DNA of 64,000 nt, taken from positions 7,855,152-7,919,151 of the forward strand of contig OZ024784.1 in assembly GCA_964017065.1 (NCBI GenBank), in the 5' to 3' direction. Position 1 is the first letter of the stretch; each line of letters opens with the position of its first letter. Source of the stretch: Haliclona indistincta (taxonomy: Eukaryota > Porifera > Demospongiae > Haplosclerida > Chalinidae). This document shows positions 25,201 to 35,913 of this stretch, one piece after another. The position numbers and the translations under genes were made by a program. Below the pieces are notes generated by a model. The model did no database searches. It was not told the DNA's origin and saw only the letters and a program-made list of their open reading frames with translations.

Positions 25201-25293
25201 TTCATTGTGAGGAGTGTGCCTGATCACTCATGGTCTGGAGATGGTGTACTCCAGACATCGCTAGGAAACACTTTAATTGAGCGGATCAACTGA
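22261..25293 (+). CDS. RUNX1T1/CBFA2T: MTG/ETO family transcriptional corepressor
   Basis: Nuclear corepressor scaffold (Drosophila Nervy family). Exons: 22261-22881, 23399-23488, 23534-23889, 23946-23979, an exon from 24060, 24330-24427, 24477-24593, 24650-24805, 24881-25010 and 25058-25293. The four family regions are present in order. The TAFH/NHR1 domain is [16 protein letters not shown] through [11 protein letters not shown]. The NHR2 oligomerisation helix is [20 protein letters not shown] charged NHR3-like helix follows. The MYND/NHR4 zinc finger starts [20 protein letters not shown] and holds all Cys/His ligands. An acidic, Ser/Thr-rich N-terminal extension of about 175 residues precedes TAFH. 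The donor of the exon starting at 24060 is uncertain: frame favours G|GTCAGC at about 24221, since the unspliced frame stops near 24266. The stop at 25291-25293 follows a Pro-rich tail. Confidence 0.93.
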
Positions 25294-25560
25294 GCTGACT
25301 AAAGTTTATCGAGACATATTGAGGTTGTGTTCAATATTAACTTTTAAAATCATTTCTGAATTCAGAACTTCTAATAATCTATTTGTCCACCATGCTGTAA
25401 CTATCACTTTCTATCTTATTTTTCTTCTGTTGAGTTTCATCATTTTCATCATGACTATAATTTTTTCATAAACTCGAGTGCGACAACACGAGCTAACTAA
25501 TTTTTGGTGACACCATAGATAATACTGGTACATTTTGTATTCGCATTTTGTGCTCGGGAT

Positions 25561-27040
25561 ATGCGAGCTGCTGTTTTACTCACTATTGGTATCGGTGGAA
25601 CGATCGGTACTTCCCTAGCGTTGGACCACACATGGACGTGGAAGCACGTGGCTATGCCGATCGTGTCCATATTGGACGCTGAGACGGCTCACCGTGCTGC
25701 TGTCCGTATGGCGTCGTGGGGCTGCACGCCTAGGGACAGAACGAGTGATTTTAGTAGCTTGGTGAGTTTAGTGCACGTACGTATCGGTATTATACTACTG
25801 CACAGTCATGTAGAGAAGTGAGGTTTGGGGATTAAAATTTAGCAATCCAGTAGGATTGGCTGCTGGGTTCGACAAGCACGCCGAGTGCTATTGTGGTATG
25901 TTCAAGATTGGCTTTGGGTTTGTGGAGATTGGCAGCGTGACTCCTCTTCCTCAATCAGGGAATCCATTACCTCGTGTGTTCAGACTAACTGCTGACAGAG
26001 CTATAATTAACCGGTATGTCTGTCATCGTCACATCCATACAGCTGCTGTCAATCACATTGTCTAGGTACGGGTTCAACAGTGTTGGTCACTCAGTAGTAG
26101 CATCGCATTTGAACAAATGGATGAAGAATAGAATCCCTGACAAACAACTCGGTGTCAACCTTGGCAAGAACAAGGACAGCTCAGACGCTGCTAAAGATTA
26201 CATCCAGGGAGTGCAAGAGCTTGGACGTTATTCAGACTATTTGGTAATTAATGTTTCCTCGCCTAACACACCTGGGCTAAGAAAGATGCAAGGAAGAGAG
26301 GAACTAAGTCAGTTGCTTGATAAGGTGGTGTGTGAGAGAGACAAACTACACCCACATCGACCACCACTACTGGTTAAGATAGCTCCTGATCTCTCAATGG
26401 AAGACAAGGAGGACATTGCTGCTGTAGTGAGCAGAAAGAAGGTGACTACTTTTCCACTGTACCAGCTTCACATTCTGCCTAATCATGCAGGGAGGAGCTG
26501 ATGGCATAATTATCTCCAATACTACAGTGACTCGATCTGAGTATCTACAGTGTTCAGAAAAACAAGAAAGAGGAGGATTGAGCGGAGAACCACTGAAAGA
26601 AATATCAACACAAGCAATCTCTGACATGTACAAGCTCACTAAAGGTAATGGAGTGCAGTATTTAAAAATGACATTTTCAATTCTGGTTTCCAGGACAGCT
26701 ACCTATCATTGGTGTTGGCGGTGTTTCCAGTGGTCAAGATGCATTTAACAAGATAGCAGCTGGTGCTAGCCTGGTACAACTGTACACAGCACTAGTGTAT
26801 GAGGGACCTCCCCTGGTGGCTAGACTCAAGAGAGAGCTTGCTGACATTCTGTGGTAAACACCAATGATGTTGACATTGGTGTTGAAAACCAATGATGTTG
26901 AAGATCAACATCATTGGTTTTCAACAACCACCAATTGCACACCAATTCCCAATTCTGCATTATTCACTTCCTCGTCCAGGGAGAACGGATATACCAATGT
27001 ACAGCAAGCTATTGGATCTGCACACACTGGACTAAAATGA
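25561..27040 (+). CDS. DHODH: dihydroorotate dehydrogenase (quinone), mitochondrial
   Basis: Fourth step of pyrimidine synthesis: oxidises dihydroorotate to orotate and passes electrons to ubiquinone at the mitochondrial inner membrane. Exons 25561-25761, 25814-26013, 26066-26441, 26491-26644, 26694-26853 and 26980-27040 are in phase. The class 2 layout is complete: an N-terminal hydrophobic helix ([19 protein letters not shown]), [33 protein letters not shown], the catalytic-serine segment [22 protein letters not shown] and [10 protein letters not shown] (FMN phosphate site). The C-terminus, QQAIGSAH, fits the family. The acceptor of exon 2 could also lie a few bases downstream. The last intron carries a long perfect hairpin. 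The stop lies 28 bp from the stop of convergent COA4. Confidence 0.96.
26854..26979 (+). repeat. nested hairpins in the last DHODH intron
   Basis: Bases 26881-26901 and 26905-26925 are perfect 21-bp inverted repeats separated by 3 nt (arm GTTGAAAACCAATGATGTTG plus A). Just upstream a related copy of ACCAATGATGTTGA forms a smaller stem with CATTGGTG. The segment looks like an inverted duplication. Confidence 0.9.
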
Positions 27041-27068
27041 ATTTTTTATTAACAGTCATTAATGTATA

Positions 27069-27281
27069 TCAAGTTTGATCTATGGTTTGATGAGCTGTGA
27101 TTCTCTTTTGTTTGTCCATGCATTCTTTGAAGTCCTTCATTTCTGCTACACATTTGCGCCAATCTCTTCCTTTGTCAAAGAAACAATCTTGAAGAGTATG
27201 GTGCTGCTGTAAACATCCTGATCGCTCTAACATCAGCTCATACGAGTCCTTTTCTTCTGCTGGTGGTGGCGATCCAGCCAT
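27069..27281 (-). CDS. COA4: cytochrome c oxidase assembly factor 4 homologue
   Basis: Predicted 70-residue CHCH protein of the mitochondrial intermembrane space, needed for complex IV assembly. It has twin CX9C motifs: CLQQHHTLQDC and CVAEMKDFKEC, with a DWRKC segment between the helices as in COA4 (formerly CHCHD8). The chosen start, MAGSPPPAEEK, fits the usual short acidic N-terminus. An upstream in-frame ATG at 27338 would add 19 residues but reaches toward the opposed AIRIM start. Single exon. The only AATAAA on this strand (27045-27050) lies between its own stop and that of DHODH, so its mRNA must end inside the DHODH last exon. Confidence 0.9.
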   Translation of the reverse strand: MAGSPPPAEEKDSYELMLERSGCLQQHHTLQDCFFDKGRDWRKCVAEMKDFKECMDKQKRITAHQTIDQT

Positions 27282-27357
27282 GATGTGACCGTGCACGTTC
27301 GAACTTCGACGAGAATTCGTGCACGTTCGCTTATTCATACCACGTGGCTCTCTCGCG
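27282..27357. promoter_or_regulatory. 76-bp bidirectional promoter, COA4 / AIRIM
   Basis: Only 76 bp separate the two start codons. It contains two copies of CGTGCACGTTCG, a CCACGTGG E-box palindrome, and TCTCGCGA directly before the AIRIM ATG. The last matches most of the known TCTCGCGAGA promoter element. Confidence 0.65.
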
Positions 27358-28358
27358 ATGGAGGTGAGGAAGAGAGTCTTTCTAGAGTTACTACAGTCGG
27401 CTTATACTGCAATCAATGATTGGGAAGTAGCACAATCGATTATTCTAGCTCAGCTCCAGTCTTTGCGCAACCTATCCAGTCAGCTACAAGCGTTGGAGAA
27501 CTGCTCTAGTTCCGGCAGTCTGGGCGTGCTGAGCAAGTTTCCAACATCCGTTATCGGTCGTCTCCGCGGGAAGATAGTGCACTCGAGGGAGCGTGCAAAT
27601 GATCACGTGTTGAAAGATAAGTACGCTGATATGCACTGATAGAGAGAGTAACTGCTGGCTAGAGAGCTAGCTGGTACACAAACTTAGTTCATTCAGTTGT
27701 TTCACAATGACATAATTATTCCTAGCTCTCTAGCTCGGCAAAGACCAAGCAAACCGTCACAATAAATTTTTACTTTTCTTTTTAGAAGGGCAACAGTTAA
27801 AAAAGCATCGCCTAGGCATGTGGACAAGAGTCAATTTATGTCAAAGAAAATTTTGTGGATGTGAGTGACGAACAAACTTGCATGGTCTGAATTTCAGTGC
27901 TTTATAGTAGCATCGACTGTAACTAATTTTGTGCAGGAAATCTATAGAAGAGGTGGTAGAGAAGTTGGAACGTAAACGAAAGAAGGCATCAATCCTGGTG
28001 AAGGAGATTATAGGTGACTGAGTTATCTCAACTATCAGCTAATCACTGCATCTTGTCTCTGATCATGTGTAGCTATTAACAGAGATGTCTTACCAACAAT
28101 AGAGTGCACACCACTGCATTTCTCATTGATTGACTGCTTCTCCTGGGTACAAGACCTGAGTGTGGCGTATCAGACCGATTGTCGCGAGAAAATGGCAGCA
28201 ATAGAGACAATGGAATACACGAGCACTTCATTGAGCAGTGTAGTGAGAGTGTGGGAGAAAAAACCAGTTGGTATCAATGGTAAGAATGACTCGTTATAAT
28301 CATTTTTGACATTATCATTATAGACATCAAAGACAAACTGAGATACACAGTGATGTAA
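27358..28358 (+). CDS. AIRIM: AIRIM (C1orf109) homologue, ribosome biogenesis
   Basis: Predicted 218 residues from exons 27358-27620, 27786-27860, 27937-28013, 28073-28279 and 28324-28358, all in phase. The human protein is 203 residues. It works with the AAA factor SPATA5 and its partners in late cytoplasmic 60S ribosome maturation. Resemblance to that family: an N-terminal helical bundle with LRNLSSQLQALENC, a Phe/Pro segment (LSKFPTSVIGRLRGKI), a basic middle helix and, near the end, IDCFSWVQDLSVAYQ, which parallels the family MLEWLQDIERHYRKSY. The assignment rests on this ordered similarity, not on a search. The stop is about 95 bp from the convergent BLOC1S4 stop. Confidence 0.75.
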
Positions 28359-28453
28359 GATACAAAACATTGTTTACAATCTAAAGAATTGAGAAAAATT
28401 ATTATACAATTGCACACACACACGCATACATACACACACATCTAGTTCTTCAG

Positions 28454-29211
28454 CTAGCTTGATCCTGGTGGTGTCACTGAAGAGGGCTCCAAACTCTTCA
28501 GTTGGGGAGCAAAGAAATCTTTTGACCTAAATACTTCAGGTGATTGCCATGGCTCAGTAGAATCACGACGCTGAGCCTTTTTCTGGGGATGGATAAATCC
28601 ATTATTTTATGTGCTTCTAAGGCGTATGTGCTGCTATGTAGCTCACCATTCCAGGAAGAGCAGAGAACACCTTTCTGATGGTACTGGGTTGTAACTCTTT
28701 CTCAGCTGTCGACACCACCTGTTCTAACTGGTCCACTTGTAATGATACTGTGTTCAAAAATGCCTACAGCAACAATATGGTAACCTACGTACATACAGAA
28801 CACACACACACACACACACACCTCTACTTGATCAATTCTCTCAAAAAGTGCCATCAATTGCTCCAGCTTAGCATGGACTATTGACACCTTCTCTGACGTA
28901 CTGCTCACATTCTGATGCATCCATAACAACTGCTGTTTGAATTCTTCTACTCTAAACACAATCTGCTCTATACGATCATCAAGCTGGCGCTTCTGTACAA
29001 CATACAATTGGTGAATACATTAATGTGTGCAACTACTAATCACCTCTTTTTGACTGTTCACAACCAAATAACGAGCGTATTCCTCTGCTGTTTTCTCTAG
29101 GTCTTCTTCTGTTAGTATACTATCTTCCTGTTCTTTGTCTTTTACTTGTTCTACGTCCATCGTCTCTGGCTGCGGTTGCTCCTCCAAGAACTCAGCTGTA
29201 GTCGACGCCAT
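28454..29211 (-). CDS. BLOC1S4: BLOC-1 subunit 4 (cappuccino) homologue
   Basis: Subunit of BLOC-1, which helps form lysosome-related organelles and tubular endosomes. Exons 29044-29211, 28822-28992, 28647-28763 and 28454-28582 encode 194 residues, and every junction is phase 0. The coiled-coil centre ends in LMALFERIDQVEAFLNTV followed by VDQLEQVVSTAEKEL, matching the family stretch LFxxIDRLExFVxxVxxxVxxMExxVxxAExEL. An acidic N-terminus and a Ser/Pro-rich tail flank it. The donor of exon 2 is part of a GT microsatellite. A start 12 nt upstream is possible. Confidence 0.85.
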
Positions 29212-29326
29212 AATTATTTCCACGCCCCAATTCCAACTTTATGAACATATGCGGTATCGCACGTGACACATAACGTAGATATGCCCATACAAGGAACGCT
29301 TTTAGATTTCTTTCTCTGTATCCGAG
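29212..29326. promoter_or_regulatory. 115-bp bidirectional promoter, BLOC1S4 / DUF4470 gene
   Basis: Two opposed start codons 115 bp apart. The segment is moderately AT-rich with no obvious TATA box. Confidence 0.6.
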
Positions 29327-32300
29327 ATGGACGTCGCTCCTGCAACATACCCATACCTTTCTTCGCGTTTCATTGACTACAAGTCGCTTACTTACTACTA
29401 CGCTTACGGAAACACACCCGCTGAAGATTTGCTCGGGCACGTTAATTCGGAGAACGAAAAAGAACCAACAATTCTATCTCTTGGCTGCGGAGATATTCGA
29501 TCGTGCTTTTATACTATCTGGAAGCACTTTGATTCCTCTTCTGGTGGGCATAACTTCCATGGTGCCCAATTCGTACTAAATGATTTATCTGCAGCTGTTC
29601 TTGCTAGGAACATCCTCTTTCTCTTCTTGGCATTGAAGATCCCCCCATGGAAGGAATGTGAGAAAGCCAAACAGTGGATTGCTAGCATGTGGGCAATCTG
29701 GTATTGTCATGAACTGCTTCCTGCACACGAACAGATGCTTAAAGAAGCGTTAGCCACCCTACTGAGCTTCTCAGACTCAATAGAGTCTTGGGAAAGCTCT
29801 GCGCAAGCAATTTCACAGATAGTCAGCTATACAGAGAGCAGTACTCTCATGGCAATTAATAACATTTGGAAGCTGTGGTATACCAAGTCGTTTCGACTGG
29901 GTAGGTCTTCTAAATTAGAATATACTTGGTTCCACCGAAGCTTCCCTGGTGGTATTCACGCTTGGCTTAAAAAAGTAGGGCTACATAAATTTACAACAGA
30001 GAGGATACTCTATGCTATGCGAACCGAAATGAGTAGCTTTGCAGTAAATGGTAGTGTTTATGCTGAGGACTGCTTAAATCTTCCATACTCAAGTGATTAT
30101 AAAGTGGTCAATCCAACACTATTTGAGCGTGAGGATAAGTATACATTGCATTATGCTTCCAATCCATATGTATGCTACTATCATGGTTTTGTATTTTGCA
30201 AGTCAGAAATTGAAAAGCTGGGCACAGAGGTGTCCATTTGTGGCTCAGCACTGATTGTAGAGGATGACAGCTTTTTGAACCGTCCCTTGCTATCTAACAG
30301 TGTTCAGCAGTTTAGTATGTGGGTCTCTTCATCTGCAGCCACGCTTAGTGCTCAGATATCTAACCCTAAGCAAGATGTAACTTTTTTCTTCAACTGCTCT
30401 GATTGTGTTAAATGTTTGGAACAGCTACAAATCATGGTTTTCAAAAACTTGCCATCTTCTTTTGACTGCATTTTTTCTTCAAATTTAATCGACCGTCTGC
30501 CCCCACCAATTCTTGTATTGGCTGCTAAGCCACTACTAAAGCCAGCCAGCTATTTAATAACAGCATCCATTTTCTTCAAAGATGCTTACCCATCAACTGT
30601 AGAATATTTAAAAGATCTTTTTGGTGTTGCTCCTGAATTACTTCCTTTACTTTGTGGAATTCGCTGTGTTGGTCGCGATGGAATTTATGCTGATCCTATA
30701 ATTAGCTTTCCAGTACTTTCAGATAATTTTGTAAGGTCTAGACTTCTTTCCTGTGAGGATCAAGTATTCTTCTGGCAAAGATTAGATTCTCAACCTTTGA
30801 TTGTTGATTCTTTGCTAAGGTCAAACCTTCACTGCTTGCTCTTTGAAGTCATTAAAGCTCAAATTATGTATTTTTATGGCAGTGATCCACAAACCATAAG
30901 AACAGCTATGTGTACTGAGACAGCAATCAATACTATTTTATCGTTTGTCTCTCAGTTGGATGCTGATGTGGATATTAACAAGTTTTCATTCTGGGATGAT
31001 CTATGTTTTCTTGTTCGAAACGAAGCTGCACTTCGTCCATTTCTGGTCCACATCCAGACACAAGCGTTGTTGCATGGTCTTCATTTTCATCTCACTCTGA
31101 ATGAAATAAACTGCCCGGTTTGTAATAAAAAATCTCTGGACGAATTCATCAACCGATTTTCTATTGAGTTTGATCCACTTGGTATGAATCCACTTTGCAT
31201 GGATCAAGGAGTTACACCAGAATTTATTATCTTTATTCACAAAATTCCAATAAATTCTCGCATTCTTTCTAATGATAATTTACTTTCGAATGACCATATT
31301 ATTGATTCTGCTCAAAGTCTTGAAGCCGCTGATGGAAATCTTAAGCTGGACTTTTTCTTTCCAACTCTGTTTAAAGACAACTACTGCACGGTTGTGCGTT
31401 ATGTAACAAAATCAGACGAAACTCCTGTTGCTTTTTTGAGTTGTAAACTAAGACAACTAAAAGTTTCGTTTTTGCAAGAGCCGTTATTTCATTTCAAGCA
31501 AGCTGGAGCCTACTGTACCAAGACATTGTCTACCAGTCTCGGCCATGTCCTTAGTCACTTTGGTGACAGTGACTCCATGAAAACCACTTTTTCTTTTGCA
31601 CCTAACCCTCTCTCTCTCCTGTCTTCCAAAAGCACTGGAATCAGTATAAGGCAACCATCTCCTATGGAAATCCAAATTATTTGTGCAGAACATACGTTTA
31701 TAATACGTTATCCTTACCCTATCGATTGTCAGAAAATCAAGACCAGAATGTCTCTCAACATGGTAATTCTAGCTCCACGAAAAAAATGCAATTTTTATGA
31801 TGAACAAAGCACTTTTATAAGTGTCAATGACTATCTTTCCTTACCTACACTGCCATCTTCAGTACTTCAATTTACAATGCATGAAGACAAGTGCGTAAAG
31901 AGGTCTCCAGTCTACAACTTGAAGTTTCTGATTGAGAACTTTCTTACCCTTAACAAAATGGTTTTCAAATTTTTTGAAGATGATCCAGATTTGGACAGGC
32001 CTCCGTCATTGTGTATATTAATACATCGACGAGCTTATGATGTTGCGAAGTATACACCAGTTTTAGATGTGTACTACTTCTTTTGTGAGAATAATAGTCA
32101 AGAAATTGTATGCAAGTTTTCAGCTATGTTGCAAGAAATTGATCCAGATAGTCAAGTGACAAGACCAGTAGACAACTCATGGCATTTGCTCAAAAGCTAT
32201 TTGCAACAAAGTGCAAACCACACAACAAACACGCAAAGTCACCCACCCACAATACTGAGAAAACACGGTCTAGAAAAATATTTCACCAGAGCTATTCTTT

Positions 32301-32731
32301 ATCCTCTCTATTATGACCAAGAGGCAGCTAGTTATGTGGGAAAGTATTCCACAGCTATGTCACTTACAGACCATACTCAAACGACTGCTGACAAGTCATT
32401 ATCTATTTCATCAGCCTCGTTATCTACCACTGCCACCACTTCTTCATCACACAGAGAACCAAAGAGCTGCAACTATTGCAGCTGTAAGTCAGACAATCTC
32501 AAGAAATGCACTAGATGTGGCAAAGCTTGGTATTGTGGCAAGCAGTGCCAGACAAATGACTGGAAGAAGCACAAGGAAGTCTGCAAACAACCAAAATGCT
32601 CTAGCTGTGGAAAAGTAACTGCCAATTTGAAACGCTGTAGTGCATGTCATTTGGTCGCCTACTGTACCAAGGAGTGTCAGAGGAATGACTGGATCAGGCA
32701 CAAGCTCTCTTGTATTAACACTCAACAATGA
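29327..32731 (+). CDS. DUF4470 and double MYND zinc-finger protein
   Basis: Predicted 1134 residues in one exon. Residues about 10-110 contain a DUF4470-type start: ILSLGCGDIRSCFYTIWKHF, then VLNDLSAAVLARNILFLFLAL, which recalls a Rossmann-like methyltransferase nucleotide pocket. Two MYND zinc fingers close the protein at about 1047-1085 and 1091-1128: CNYCSCKSDNLKKCTRCGKA with its partner CGKQC-NDWKKHKEVC, and CSSCGKVTANLKRCSACH with CTKECQRNDWIRHKLSC. All ligand residues are present. MYND fingers bind proline-rich peptides. DUF4470-MYND proteins are known from several invertebrates and fungi but their function is unclear. A long intronless frame among intron-rich genes suggests an origin by retroposition or rapid family expansion. 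Confidence 0.9.
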   Translation: MDVAPATYPYLSSRFIDYKSLTYYYAYGNTPAEDLLGHVNSENEKEPTILSLGCGDIRSCFYTIWKHFDSSSGGHNFHGAQFVLNDLSAAVLARNILFLFLALKIPPWKECEKAKQWIASMWAIWYCHELLPAHEQMLKEALATLLSFSDSIESWESSAQAISQIVSYTESSTLMAINNIWKLWYTKSFRLGRSSKLEYTWFHRSFPGGIHAWLKKVGLHKFTTERILYAMRTEMSSFAVNGSVYAEDCLNLPYSSDYKVVNPTLFEREDKYTLHYASNPYVCYYHGFVFCKSEIEKLGTEVSICGSALIVEDDSFLNRPLLSNSVQQFSMWVSSSAATLSAQISNPKQDVTFFFNCSDCVKCLEQLQIMVFKNLPSSFDCIFSSNLIDRLPPPILVLAAKPLLKPASYLITASIFFKDAYPSTVEYLKDLFGVAPELLPLLCGIRCVGRDGIYADPIISFPVLSDNFVRSRLLSCEDQVFFWQRLDSQPLIVDSLLRSNLHCLLFEVIKAQIMYFYGSDPQTIRTAMCTETAINTILSFVSQLDADVDINKFSFWDDLCFLVRNEAALRPFLVHIQTQALLHGLHFHLTLNEINCPVCNKKSLDEFINRFSIEFDPLGMNPLCMDQGVTPEFIIFIHKIPINSRILSNDNLLSNDHIIDSAQSLEAADGNLKLDFFFPTLFKDNYCTVVRYVTKSDETPVAFLSCKLRQLKVSFLQEPLFHFKQAGAYCTKTLSTSLGHVLSHFGDSDSMKTTFSFAPNPLSLLSSKSTGISIRQPSPMEIQIICAEHTFIIRYPYPIDCQKIKTRMSLNMVILAPRKKCNFYDEQSTFISVNDYLSLPTLPSSVLQFTMHEDKCVKRSPVYNLKFLIENFLTLNKMVFKFFEDDPDLDRPPSLCILIHRRAYDVAKYTPVLDVYYFFCENNSQEIVCKFSAMLQEIDPDSQVTRPVDNSWHLLKSYLQQSANHTTNTQSHPPTILRKHGLEKYFTRAILYPLYYDQEAASYVGKYSTAMSLTDHTQTTADKSLSISSASLSTTATTSSSHREPKSCNYCSCKSDNLKKCTRCGKAWYCGKQCQTNDWKKHKEVCKQPKCSSCGKVTANLKRCSACHLVAYCTKECQRNDWIRHKLSCINTQQ

Positions 32732-34221
32732 GATTTTGACTTTTTATTATCTCAAAAATCAAAAAAAAATTTTCGTACACACTTGCCCTTGTTTTGTTTC
32801 TGTAGTACATTTCATTAAAATTTTATTACCTCATGTATGTGTAAGTTTGTACTAGTATTTTATTAAAACTTTTTTACTTGACTTTAATTTATTACCTCAA
32901 AAAAATCCTTTACTCATTATGCCAGTCCTTTATAGCGGTTTTATTACTTCTTGCAAGGGTGTGAAGCGTAAACTGTAGAGCGTAAAGTGTGGTGCACTAA
33001 TGCGTTAAAATGCCATTAAGTCTTTGATCATGCTCCATAGTGTGAATAACTAACAGTGACTTGACACATTAGTGACTGCAAGGTGACGCTTTACACTCAA
33101 ATCTTCCTTCACTAAATTTTATTACCTCATGAAAGTGTAATTATACTCACAAGTTTGTACTAGATAAATTACTAGTACATTCATTGAATGGCAGGGGCGA
33201 GCCTGAGCATTGATATAATTTAGCCTTGTTAGTGTGTAACATTATAAGTAGGTATACTTACAGCATGTATTTGCCTCGCACATAAATAAAATTCATTAAT
33301 AGTAACAATTTATTATCTATCTCCCTCTGTTGTGTTCTTTCATTGATAATAATTATTAACCAAAACCATCCCTTTGGAATCAGAAGTTGTTGCTAGTATT
33401 AAAATATAATATTCTGCTCTCTCTAAATACTTTTTTCTATGACAATTTTGCATGGCTGTACCAGTAGCAAACGGTACCAACCAAAAGAAAAGACAAACAT
33501 CATAAGTTACTAGATTAAATTAGATAGATAGCCACGAATATCTCTCTTGAAAACAGAGAGGGATGAAGCGGAGACAATCTCAGCAGGTAATTTGTTCCAT
33601 AGTTTAACAGTGTCCGGGAAAAAGGAGGAGTCATAAGCAAGACATGTCTTAGCATTGAGTCAATAACTATAACCTATGTTCTTCAGTTTCTGTAGACAGT
33701 CTTTTGTTAGCCCATTCACGAAGGTGTGAAAGTCTGTTTGCTCAATTATTTGTAATGGAGAGTAATACAGCGCGGGATTATATGGACCGAGTAGCAGTGG
33801 TGTCTCTCTTCAAGTTCACGCTGTCTGCGTGTCCTCTCCCGCGCCAAAGCCCTGGTTCTTGCTGCAGCGTCAGTCAATGATGAGGGCGCCGGGTGCATCA
33901 TAATTCATGGAAAAGCGAGATGGGAAGGCGAATCGTCGAGTCGTCCATTTTGCAGTCGAGTTATGAAAGAACGTCAAGTAGTTATGAAAGAACGTGCAAT
34001 CCCGGGGCCTTGCAATTGCTGCCCTCGTGGGCCTCGCATACAATACTACAGTATGGGCCTCGCCATATGGAATGAAAACTACCCCGTGATAGATTGATAG
34101 AAACATTCCCCGCCGCGTGGGCCATTGTGCCAATCAATGTGGGGCTCGCTCAGGCTCGCCCCAATTATACAATAGCAATCTCCTATAAAGACAAACAACA
34201 ATATATTATAGTGTTAGCAGG
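32732..34221. other. intergenic region with retroelement debris
   Basis: Convergent gap between the DUF4470 gene and STX16. The left part is AT-rich 3' UTR-like sequence. A non-LTR retrotransposon tail lies at about 33450-33650 (listed separately). Bases 33760-34140 are more GC-rich and of unknown origin. Confidence 0.6.
33450..33650 (-). mobile_element. 3' end of a non-LTR retrotransposon
   Basis: On the minus strand a frame reads DSSFFPDTVKLWNKLPAEIV, then SASSLSVFKRDI and GYLSNLI before a stop. This is the typical last segment of LINE reverse-transcriptase ORFs (WN-LP--VV-A-SL--FK--L). The downstream tail (TTTTGGTTGGTACC, TTTGCTACTGGTACAGCC) is shared with a second copy at 38.7 kb in the opposite orientation. 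Truncated and not functional. Confidence 0.8.
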
Positions 34222-35913
34222 TTAGAACAGGCCACCACCTCCCTTAACTACTTTGACTACAACGAAAACAACAACAGCTACAATGACGATGAGAATTAGA
34301 ACAATAATGACAATGAGCTTGACTGAGCGTTTCTGATGCTTCTCAGCCTGGGAAGGAAAAAAGAGGTGATAAATCAGTTCATGTATTAACTACTGGTGTG
34401 TGATCAGTAAAGAGGTTGATTAGATAATGGAAAATGCAACTGCTATTTAAAATGAGTTCATTCTGGTAACATGGTAACACAGCAAACGATGTAATGATAA
34501 TTTTTGTGATCATGCTTTTTCAAGTAAATACCTTTTCCAGTTGTTTCACTCCCTCGGTCACTTTGTGAAGTGATCGCTCTACATTATAGTCAATACGATC
34601 CAGCACAGTGCCCTAGGAATAAAGTAGATCATAACTGAGAACCAAAGCAGGATTTCCTTACCTGTTCTACAATCATAGTAGCTAAATCTTTATACATTTC
34701 ATTGATGTCATTGATAGATCTTAAAATCCCCTCGATTTCTCTCTCGCGTTGTTCAATAGCTTCTGAATTGTCTTCTAGCTGTGACAGTTGACCTGTAGTG
34801 AATCCCTTATCCACTAGCACTTCATATGGCTCATCCTCTTCATCGAATATGGATCTCTTAGCAGAGGCTGCTTGCTGCACGCCAGGGGTCAACTCTCCCC
34901 TGATCACTCTCTCCTCACGACCTTTCATTCCTAAAAAGGTGTTATGAACACTTCACTAGCACAGTGGGCGGGTTCTATAGCCTAGCGATGCAGCTGGCAG
35001 GCACTATAGCACCACCTGATAATACACTCAAACATCAACTCACTCTTCAAGTAATTGGATTGGCTCTTTCTGAAGCTAACAGACAGATCCTGTAGAGACA
35101 GCGCCAATGATGACATAACATTTTTGGCTACTCTTTTCTCCTGATCAGAGGCATTTTTTGCTCTGTTATTGATAGCAACCAGTCCCTGCTTAGCACGACC
35201 AAACATCTGAAAGAGACACAGAAGATAATCAACACAGCTACACGATGAAGAGAGTGCAGCACAAGACCTGTGTAATCTCTGCAGTAAGTATGTCAACCGC
35301 ATGTTCTTCTTCAACATCATCAAACACGTCTGGTCTTGTACTGTGCTTGTCTTGCAGGTCATGTAACTCTTGCACTGTACATCATCATATCAAACACTAT
35401 ATACACACCACAACCTAGCTTACTTCTTCTCTTGATTTGAGTAACCTCGTACTCAATCTGAGAGTATTTGAAATCAGACAAACTAAACAGCACAATACGC
35501 TGTATAATAGCTTACCTCTCCTAGTAGGTGTGTCCTGAATGTACAGAAGAAATAGTGCTTGGAAGCAATTTAAAAAACTATACTGCTCACCATTCAGGAG
35601 CTACTGCCACATCCTCTAGCCCTCTTCCTTCACTACGTACTAGTGCAACTGTGTCATCATCAGATGGAGTCTGATGATTGAGAAGTGAGGAAAAAATGAT
35701 GACCATGGTTACCTTCGACATTTTCACTATCATTATTTTACTAAGCTAAGTTGCTACACTAGTTTTATCACGTACCCATCTCACATCCATATCGTCCCCA
35801 ATGCTTTGATGGGTGCGTCGACGTATTTCTATGAAATCCGCTGTGTGAGACTTGAAGGCGCCAATATGAATACTGCCGGTCATTGACACGACTAATCCAC
35901 CCCTAACCGCCAT
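34222..35913 (-). CDS. STX16: syntaxin-16
   Basis: Qa-SNARE of the trans-Golgi network for endosome-to-Golgi transport. Nine exons in phase (35776-35913, 35591-35670, 35516-35534, 35424-35457, 35268-35374, 35044-35206, 34662-34930, 34532-34612, 34222-34347) give 338 residues, close to the human 325. Family landmarks: [45 protein letters not shown], the SNARE motif with its central glutamine in [20 protein letters not shown], and a C-terminal anchor ([20 protein letters not shown]) ending GGGGLF. One exon is only 19 nt. The N-terminus [13 protein letters not shown] differs from vertebrates. Confidence 0.96.
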
